DNA from: Larimichthys crocea
Lineage: Eukaryota; Chordata; Actinopteri; Sciaenidae
Assembly (NCBI RefSeq): GCF_000972845.2
Contig: NC_040018.1
Coordinates: 14,233,157-14,297,156 of the forward strand
Length of the DNA stretch: 64,000 nt
Direction of reading: 5' to 3'
Positions 57,101-64,000 of the stretch are shown piece by piece. Position 1 is the first letter of the stretch; each line of letters starts with the position of its first letter. The position numbers were made by a program, and so were the translations under genes. Below the pieces are notes generated by a model that saw nothing but the letters and a program-made list of their open reading frames with translations, had not been told where the DNA came from and ran no database searches.

Positions 57101-60100
57101 AAATCCATCACTGCTGTGAATGTGAATCTTTATTTTACACAATGTATTGTTATCTCTTTGCGTGTGTGTGTCTGTTCACATTATAAAAATGTCACATCCA
57201 AACTCGCGAACCGTCTCATAGACTTCTAACTGGATTTTTTAAACCACCTTTTATGTCCACTGAGAAATATAACAACTGCAAATGTCACCTAATCCCTCGT
57301 TTTAAAATGAATTTGTTCACAGTGCATGACAGTGCAGCAGAGATACTGTACGCCCCATAAACAGTGAGCTACTCCATCCTTGGCACACAGAGCTGAGGCG
57401 AAAAGCCTTCAGCTGGCCCCTCTGAGAGTGTGGATTAGGACGATTATGAGCAGCAGTGATGGCAGGATTAGCAGGGCTGTGTAATGGACCACGTCTCTCC
57501 ACTTTAGGGCACTGGGCTCCAACAGCAGATGAGCGCTCGGAGATCAGATGATTAGCACTGCATCACTCACATTCATCCGTGCTTGTGTTGGATGGATTTC
57601 CACAGTACAGCATTAGCACAGAAGTCTGATTCAGTATTTTTATTTTCAGCGTATGTGTCTCTGTTTCTCTCTCTCTCTCTCTCTCTCTGTTGACTTTTAA
57701 CCTAAACTGACCTAAAAGCTAAATCCTGAGTAGATGTAATCAGCTGGTAGTTGATAGAATAGGGCATAACAGCACCATGATGAGGGATTTGGTTCCCACA
57801 AAGCTTTCATTTCTTAAAGGTGGAGTCAGTCATACAGGAGAAAGACAGTTGATTGTTTCATTGTCTCATTCCCAGGTCGACAAATACTGATGTAAATGGG
57901 AAACAAGTCATTTTGTCCACTTCCCATTTACATTAGTGTTTGAGGGCCTAGGAATGAGACTGATCCCCCCCCCCCACAGCATAGAAATCTATAGAAACTA
58001 TACACAAGCTTCACTCGAGACAAAGTTAGGTACAATTATTTATTTTTTTAATTACAAAATGTCCTGTAACACAACTGAAAAACAGCTTTTGTTTGAGATA
58101 TATGTACCAAAGTTGAAACTGTGATCAAATGTTGTGCCATTACTAAATAAAAATCATTTTAAGGAATCAGACAATTGTCATGTATGTACATGGTGATGCA
58201 AAATTGAAGATCATCATGTCAATAAAAATACACACCGCAGACCTTGGAACCTAAAATAACAACAGCGTATCAATCACTGGAGGACAAGTGTAAACTATTA
58301 CATAATACAATGGCCCATAAGTGGGAGTTGGAGTTGTAAATAATGAGTGTGATGCTCCATAATGTGGGTCATACTTTTAAGAATCCTGGCACACATCAGC
58401 ATCTGTCGCTGCTCTAGCATTTTGTTGGATTAATCATGAAGCTAATCTAATATTTCTAATTTTCCTCAGCCCCTATTTGCATACATGAGGAGGACAGAAA
58501 TTTTTTGGATTGGAGCTATTGTAGTGGATTCCATTAAATTGCACATATGTACCTAACTAACTAATAATCCCGCATACAGTTTAATCTCTGTTCTTATAAT
58601 TAGATGGATCATGCTTGAAATAAATCAGTGTGACAACCTGCACGACTGATAGTACGGTCTCAACCGTTACTCCAGTTATAAGCCTTTATGATTGATGATG
58701 AACTGTTTAATAAACCATTTCTTTCACTTGGACTTTACAATTATCGTTGTGTTTTTGTCACAATTAAAGGGATAACTATGTTCTTTTTACAACAGAGTTG
58801 TATGAGATACTTATGCACAGTCAGTGTGCTACGTGCTACGACTGAATGCAGTGGACAGGGTCAGCAGAAAGACGTGATTTATCCACATAAAAAAAGTAGT
58901 ATGTACGAATATGTAAATTCTTGTGGGCTTATTTTATGTGGCTAAAACAGGTCTTTTTTGTTGACCCTGTCCACAGCAGTACAACCACAGTTTAAAAAAA
59001 ACCAAAACACTTTTGTGTATCTGCTTACTCAGTTAAGAGACAGATTCATATGTGATCAGCAGGGTGTCCAAACAGATATGTATTTTTAAAGAAATCTGCA
59101 TTCATTCATCATCAAATGAGTTAAGATGCTTTTTCAAACCCATAGTGCGATTTTATCCGTGTACTCAAAAGAACAAAAGAGGGGTTTAAGAAACATTTGT
59201 GAACAATGCCCATCACTGTGAATGACTCTGAATTAAAACAAGAGGCTTCTTAAAACATGATAACCCATTTCCTCCAGTGGTTGAACACTCATTGTGGCTG
59301 AATTGCCTTGTAAGAGTGCTGTTGAGTCTGGTCCACTGAGACAAATGCAGTGCAAAACTACACTCTCACTTCCACAGCTTCTCTGAGTAAATATTTAACA
59401 ATAGCTAAAGAGCAGCCATGCAACTTCTATTTTAATCCTCATGCACTCCTGTGACAGATGATGTTTTTTAAGCAGAATTTAAAAATAGGACTGCTTCTGC
59501 TCAGTCAGTGCTGCTTCAGTTGTATCTTATAGCAATCTAATAAGCAATTGGTTGGTTCATAAAAATATTTCAGACTTGGCTCTCTCTTAGATTCCAGCTT
59601 CCAGCATCCCGGAGCCCTGCCCACTGTAGTCTTACTGTGTCAACCACAGCACATGGACATGAGGACACCCACATGCACAAGAGCTCCCAGGCCAGTGTCT
59701 AGGATTAGACTGCCATAATAACTATGCAACACTCTTACTCTAACCACTCCCTGACTTTAACGGCACATGTTGAGGACACCACAGATTTATTTAAGAGGTT
59801 GTATTTCAGCTCAACTTAAATATAGAAAAGACTGTTGCAGTGAGCTTCTACGGAGAGACTGCACGTTACTCTTTTCTGCTCTGAATGAGGGACAAGTGTG
59901 GCTTCAAATCATTCACAGATGTGCTGGTGCTCTGCCACGCAAGAGGAGGAGAGGCAAAGGCCTCTCCCATTCCGTAGGCAGGCAGTGGAGATGGGAGGAA
60001 GCAGGCGAGCTGGAGCAGGAGCTCCATCTCCAAGCACCTCTCATGGTGAGCCACATGAACACACACACACACAGCCTCAGTAATAGCCGGGAGCTGAACC

Positions 60101-63100
60101 CAGCCATGCGTCTCTAAGCATTCACAGCCATGTGAAACAACATAATCTGACACTCCTGACCCCTGTTGTTCCCTGGAACTTGCAAGACACATCTTATATA
60201 ACCTACAGAGCAGTGGGAAAAAAGCTAAGCTGCAGTTTTATGTGGTCTGCAATCAACTCAATGCCTTTTTCCATATTACGGAACATCCGCTGACCTTATC
60301 TGCTCAATGCAAATGTGCAAACCCGCTTTAGTGTGCACATCGGGGCAGTGTGCATCTCACTTTGTACACTGCAGTGGAACTATATCAATAATGGCGACGC
60401 GAACAGCTGAGGCATTTTGAGTGTGTCAATGAGACAAAGTGGAGCGCTTATGGTAAACTTGCACAATTATGTTACCACATAGAGAGTTCCTCCCAAAAGT
60501 ACCTTGAACAGTCAGCAGCTTAATAACGCACACACATAGATATGTTTAATAATAATACTCTAATAAAGTGATTAGGCAGGCCTTACCTGCTCGTAGTTTA
60601 GCCGCTGAGCCTCTGATATTTCTTTAGGCTTTGTTTCCAGAATGTAGTCTCCTACAGAACGACACAAGGACAGACGTGGTGACTCATATTGTGATGACAC
60701 AATCACTACCTTGATTTGCACTGATCACAATGGTCATGGCTTAAAAGTAGGTGGCAGATCATTTGAGATGTTTATCAGTAGCAACTCAGAAGTAGGGGTT
60801 AGCATTGGCCAGCTGTTTCCCCTCCAAAAAAGCTGTGCCAAGTATTCAGGATCAGTCAAGTCCACTGCGGTGTCACCTGAGAGCTCCATCGACTTTGCTC
60901 TGTAGCAACGTGAGCTGTGGTGGACAGCTGGCTCCCCTGCTCCAGTTCTGTTCAGCCCGATTTCGTATCATGGACATGTAACAGATCTACACTTTGCACC
61001 ATATCAAGGGTAGGTAGTTATACACATCTCACCACGACACCTCAAGCCCCATTTCTTTACTTCTGTATGTTTTAAGAAACATCTCAGGTATTTTACATCA
61101 CAATCCACAGCAGTGGAAGTTATATATTCTTATTGCTATTAAAAGTTTTGTTGCAGGGTGTCATTTAGCTCAGTTGGCAGAGCAGTCATCCCATGTACAA
61201 AAGCCGAGGCGGCCCAGGGTTCGAATCCGACCTGTGGCTCTTTCCCGCATGTCATTCCCCATCTCTCTCTCTCCCCACATTCCTGTCACTCTTCAGCTGT
61301 CTCTGTCAAATAAAGCTAAAAAAGGCCAAAAAAATATTTAAATTTTTTTTTTTAAATTGTGTTGTGTGCTTCTTACTTTTAAACCTCTTGTGTAAGTATT
61401 TTTCAAAATGCTTCCCAGGGAATAATACATTTATTAGGAACTGGCGAGAGTATCATGCTGCACTGTCAACACATACTTTTCCTGGGAATTAGTCAGAGGA
61501 ATGCCATCGACCTCATCATCAACAGCTACACATGGAGAAAATAAGAACGCTTTCATATGGATTTCACTCAAGCAAATATAATGAATGGAGTATATCCAGA
61601 GAAAAAAAAGACTTTTAAGTGGTCTTGCTCTTGCTTTATAATGCTGATGCTTGACATAGAAAAGCGTGATGATTTCTTCATGTGCATGTTGTGAGAACTA
61701 GGCTAAAGTAGCTTTGTGTTTGACTCTCTGAATTAGCATGCAAAAATTAAACTCTTTGTAGCTGTATTTTTACGATGAGTTTGGACTGAACTGTCTAATC
61801 TGGTTGCAGAGTTAAAAACTCTTCTGACTTGATTTCTATGCTGTCACACTAGATGAAGATATTGTTGCGAGTCAAGATTTTTTCCAGCAGAGGGCCAGCC
61901 AGCTGAGTGGTTTTACTACAGCATGTCCACAACAGGGAAAACCCCTCACTGCTGCTGTACTGAAGTGAACTGCGTGTGGACACACTCATGTCTGATCCTC
62001 CCTTTAATATCTGTATCTGTCTGCCTCCGTGTGTCTGGATCACTGCTTATTGCTGAGAAACCGATTGACGACCACCGTCCAGTTTTAAACGTCACATCTG
62101 AACTTCATCACCCTTGGTGTGCTGCAGCAGTGAGTTTAAAAATTATCTAGCAAGATTTATTTTGTGTGCACACACATAAGCACAAGGTGAACTCATTCCC
62201 CTGAAGACCACACAAGGAATTTTGATTATTTTAGTCCACTGATGCCAGTGGACACAGAAGGTTCGGACAAAACTGGGTAGAAGGACTAGCTCTAACTCTG
62301 AAGACCTCCTGCTGTAATCAGACACTCTACTTTGATATTGTAGAGTAATTTTAGTTATGAAGGGCAGGAGAGTCAGAGAGAAGGGATAGCTCCTGTTTCC
62401 TTTCCAACAAGCAGAAGATTGGATCATAGGGGGATTCCCCAGTTCTGGTCTCTTCCTGTTGACTCTGGGTTTTATATATATATATATATATATGTTTACT
62501 AGGCTGTTGAAACTCAGTCTTAAGTGTCTTTATAGCCTAGTGTGTTTACAAGTGTGGACTCACACTTATCCATGTTGGTTTGACTCTGTTAAACACAAAC
62601 AAATTATCATAGTATAAGTATAATAAATCAGTTATCGTATGCAAGTCACAAAACTGGTTATAATGGCACATTTGAAGCTGGGTGAAAAAAATCCAAGCAG
62701 AATAGGGTCGGTTCAGTGTCTTAATATAGTCATTATTACATTTCCCCCTCTTTGCCTAGTGATGATCAGTCAACTTGCTCTTGTGTAACACAGCTGCAAC
62801 AACTCACCAAGATACTCCATCAGTTGCTCAGCAGTTATAATTTCCATCATGGGTGGCATCTTAACCTGCAACAGACATCATAACACTTGTCAGCATCCAG
62901 CAAGTCGTGACATGTTGAAAATAAATTCATATATAAATGGTAAAACGAACATGTCTGGACAGAAATTAATTTTAGAACAGGAAGTGCTGAGGGACAGACA
63001 GACATTAGAGGTGTATGCCAACCATTAGGGACACCTAAATGTTATATCAATTATTGCACACTGTACTAACACAAAATACCTGCTGATAGAGCTCAGAGCT

Positions 63101-64000
63101 ATAAAACAAGTCTATTGTATTAACTTAGAATCAAGTTTCCATTGATCTGTGTTCATCTGGGGAGCTTTACCTTCCATGCGAGCAGAAGGACATTCATAAT
63201 TGCCAGTAATGGACAGGGGCCGTTCTCGTTCTGGGTGATGATCGGCGTATTCTCCTCCCTCCACTTGATCCACTTAATGTGGTATATGGACTGGCCGGCG
63301 GCCCGGTCTTTAGCGCACGAAGTCTTTGTCCCATCGGGCCCGTACTCGTTCTGCAGGGCCAGAGCCAGTCCTCTGTCCTCCAGTCCCTCGCTGTTCAGGT
63401 CGGAGCTGGGGCAGGAGTTGAGGTTGGAGAAGGACTCGAGTGAATCTATGCTTCGGGACTCTCCACCGAGGCTGGGATCGGGGTCACTCCCACTCGGCAA
63501 TCCCTCTGATAAGGTGTGATCACCGGACATCCCCGACTTGACGGTTGCTGTGATTTCATTGCCCGGACACAGATGAGTCGGTTTGGCAAGTTTTGTCGGT
63601 TCACTTTCTGCACAAGCCAAAACCCCAGCCGACACATCTGTGCTCTCCTTAGCGGGAGGTGAGGACGGGCCGTCGGTTTTGTTGTTTACTAACTTTGAGG
63701 CACCACCCTCGCTATCTCCTGCAGCCAGCACCGAGTCATGCCCCATCCCGTTACTGATCTGCTCGCCGGACTCCGACCACGATCCGCTCGCCGCTGTGTC
63801 CTTCTTCTTCTCCTCCTGCACGGGGAGGATTTCGATCACTTCTGGCACGTCAGACTTCCCGACACTGGAAATGTCATTAACGGCGCTAGGAGCACTAACA
63901 TTTGTGGTGTGGTTATTACAACTAACGTTAACCAAAGTACTGAGAGGAGCCTCACTATTCTTGCATTTCTCGGCTGCTCCTTTCACCCCGCCGACAGCCG
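47921..64000 (-). CDS. MINDY2: MINDY2 (FAM63B), K48-specific deubiquitinase, 5' end off the window
   Basis: In minus-strand order the exons are 64000-63171 (still open at the window edge), 62865-62808, 60651-60587, 55035-54877, 52885-52783, 51640-51498, 50428-50255, 49219-49019 and 48103-47921 (stop TAA 47923-47921). All phases fit; at least 637 residues are in view against 621 in human, so the true start is probably only slightly beyond base 64000. The catalytic Cys is in QNENGPCPLLA (codon 63215-63213) and the catalytic His in NNHFSTM (codon 51524-51522). Two inverted ubiquitin-interacting motifs follow (DYLMALSLQQEQ, DLELAKKLQEEE), then an Ala-rich stretch, a basic tail and a C-terminal CVIL. 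MINDY enzymes trim K48-linked chains from the distal end (established knowledge). MINDY1 is the close paralogue; tail and synteny favour MINDY2. Confidence 0.94.
49019..49219 (-). CDS. MINDY2: MINDY2 exon 8: tandem MIU motifs and poly-Ala
   Basis: 67 codons: DYLMALSLQQEQQSQ and GISDLELAKKLQEEEDRRAS form two inverted ubiquitin-interacting motifs. YYQEQEQEQ and an Ala/Val run follow. The donor CAG|GTGGGG gives an in-frame join to the last exon (VQAQ|QGQQ). A competing donor, AC|GTAAGA at 49000, would shift the frame. Confidence 0.9.
50907..51070. repeat. Teleost interspersed repeat fragment in MINDY2 intron 6
   Basis: Text of the type TTCAATTCAGTTTTTCTTAT, then ATAGCATCAAATCATAACAG, then CATGAGCAAGCACTTG and GTGGCAAGGAAAA belongs to a block repeated in many fish genomes. 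It is diverged. The family is not named here. Confidence 0.6.
51498..51640 (-). CDS. MINDY2: MINDY2 exon 6: catalytic His
   Basis: It encodes IVAEQFLNSTATQLTYHGLC, ELTSTVQEGELCVFFRNNHF and STMIKYK. The His of NNHF is the general base partner of the exon-1 cysteine. It joins G|GC to exon 5 (52885-52783), which ends SDNSELAGEG. Confidence 0.94.
53405..54512 (+). mobile_element. Degenerate Tc1/mariner transposon in MINDY2 intron 4
   Basis: Inverted subterminal repeats GTGCAATAAAGTGGAATG (from 53548) and CATTCCACTTTATTGCAC (to about 54390) frame a broken transposase. An N-terminal piece starts at 53749 (MSRGKELSKDLCNNIVDLH) and meets a stop at 53824. A distant piece holds the Tc1 signature PDLNQIEHLWKGMK at 54209-54250. 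The right end reads TACTTATTTCCCCCCACAGT; the left end is eroded. Several stops and shifts make it inactive. Confidence 0.82.
54877..55035 (-). CDS. MINDY2: MINDY2 exon 4: catalytic-domain core
   Basis: A 53-codon phase-0 exon encoding NMSDAMAVLHKLQTGLDVNV, KFTGVRVFEYTPECIVFDLL and DIPLYHGWLVDPQ. It is near-identical to human MINDY1/2. It is preceded by short exons 62865-62808 (VKMPPMMEIITAEQLMEYLG) and 60651-60587 (DYILETKPKEISEAQRLNYE). Confidence 0.94.
55036..60586 (-). other. MINDY2 intron 3 (5.5 kb)
   Basis: No exon was recognised. It holds a (CT)n run at 57666-57690, a poly(A) run at 57090-57104, a 100-bp hairpin at 57862-57960 and a poly(C) run at 57966-57977. Confidence 0.5.
57862..57960. 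repeat. ~100-bp inverted repeat (hairpin)
   Basis: The left arm TGTCTCATTCCCAGG...CTGATGTAAATGGGAA (57862-57902) is the imperfect inverse of the right arm TTCCCATTTACATTAGTG...CTAGGAATGAGAC (57919-57960), with a ~16-bp loop. It is either a small MITE or the core of a larger one. Confidence 0.6.
60652..62807 (-). other. MINDY2 intron 2 (2.2 kb)
   Basis: It contains the plus-oriented SINE at 61158-61345 and a (TA)n run at 62473-62493. The remainder shows no recognisable element. Confidence 0.5.
61158..61345 (+). repeat. tRNA-derived SINE, plus orientation
   Basis: The tRNA-like head has A box TAGCTCAGTTGG (61166-61177) and B box GGTTCGAATCC (61218-61228). The body follows (CCCATCTCTCTCTCTCCCCA, CATTCCTGTCACTC) and a tail AAATAAAGCTAAAAAAGGCC. 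It matches the RNF111-intron copy at 25180-25370 in opposite orientation. It is not a functional tRNA gene: the head does not form a full cloverleaf followed by a terminator. Confidence 0.88.
63171..64000 (-). CDS. MINDY2: MINDY2 exon 1 (partial): disordered N-terminus and catalytic Cys
   Basis: The reading frame is open through base 64000 with no in-frame ATG near the edge, so the start lies outside. Most of the exon encodes a low-complexity Ser/Gly/Glu region. The conserved SIDSLESFSNLNSCPSS follows, then QSIYHIKWIKWREENTPIIT and the catalytic-Cys loop. The donor is AAG|GTAAAG at 63170. Base composition is GC-richer than the introns. Confidence 0.93.

Noticed and set aside
61158..61230. A tRNA gene
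   Set aside because: A and B boxes are present, but the sequence continues into a shared repeat body and A-rich tail also found at 25180-25370, so it is a SINE head.
63153..63986. A complete MINDY2 start at 63986
   Set aside because: The frame there begins with GTG and is still open through base 64000, so the real start codon is off the window.

Overview
This is vertebrate nuclear DNA, almost certainly from a teleost fish and probably a compact percomorph-type genome. Genes are split into many small exons with GT-AG introns. The conserved protein segments read as clear orthologues of human proteins. The non-coding DNA carries fish-style interspersed repeats: tRNA-derived SINEs, a Tc1/mariner relic, a hAT-like MITE and other palindromic elements. 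No prokaryotic features, CRISPR array, rRNA gene or operon was seen. Species cannot be fixed from the sequence alone.

Layout. (1) 1-~3100, plus strand: the last two coding exons and 3' UTR of MYO1E (C-terminal SH3 domain). (2) ~3100-~6000: short intergenic stretch with a cluster of interspersed repeats. (3) ~6000-~29650, minus strand: RNF111 (Arkadia). Thirteen coding exons could be joined in frame into a 995-residue protein, with a probable non-coding first exon and CpG-rich promoter near 29.2-29.7 kb. (4) 29.7-32.4 kb: intergenic DNA with a 190-bp palindromic element. (5) 32.4-43.5 kb, plus strand: SLTM. Twenty coding exons join in frame to 1016 residues, running from a CpG-rich promoter to two poly(A) signals. 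(6) ~43.8-64.0 kb, minus strand: MINDY2 (FAM63B). Nine coding exons are present; the start codon lies just beyond the right edge of the window.

The order MYO1E-RNF111-SLTM-MINDY2, with these alternating orientations, is the mirror image of the human 15q21-q22 block. That supports orthology rather than similarity of single domains. Human CCNB2, which lies between RNF111 and MYO1E, is not seen here. RNF111 and SLTM diverge from separate CpG-rich starts about 2.8 kb apart. SLTM and MINDY2 converge tail to tail.

Functionally the four genes are neighbours by ancestry, not a pathway. RNF111 is a SUMO-targeted ubiquitin ligase of TGF-beta signalling, MINDY2 is a K48-chain-specific deubiquitinase, SLTM is a SAFB-family nuclear RNA/DNA-binding protein and MYO1E is a membrane-linked motor. 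I found no convincing new biological system. The most unusual items are a lineage-variable acidic tandem repeat in SLTM, an unexplained 1.2-kb SLTM intron with a candidate optional exon, the missing CCNB2, and several well-preserved MITE-like palindromes.
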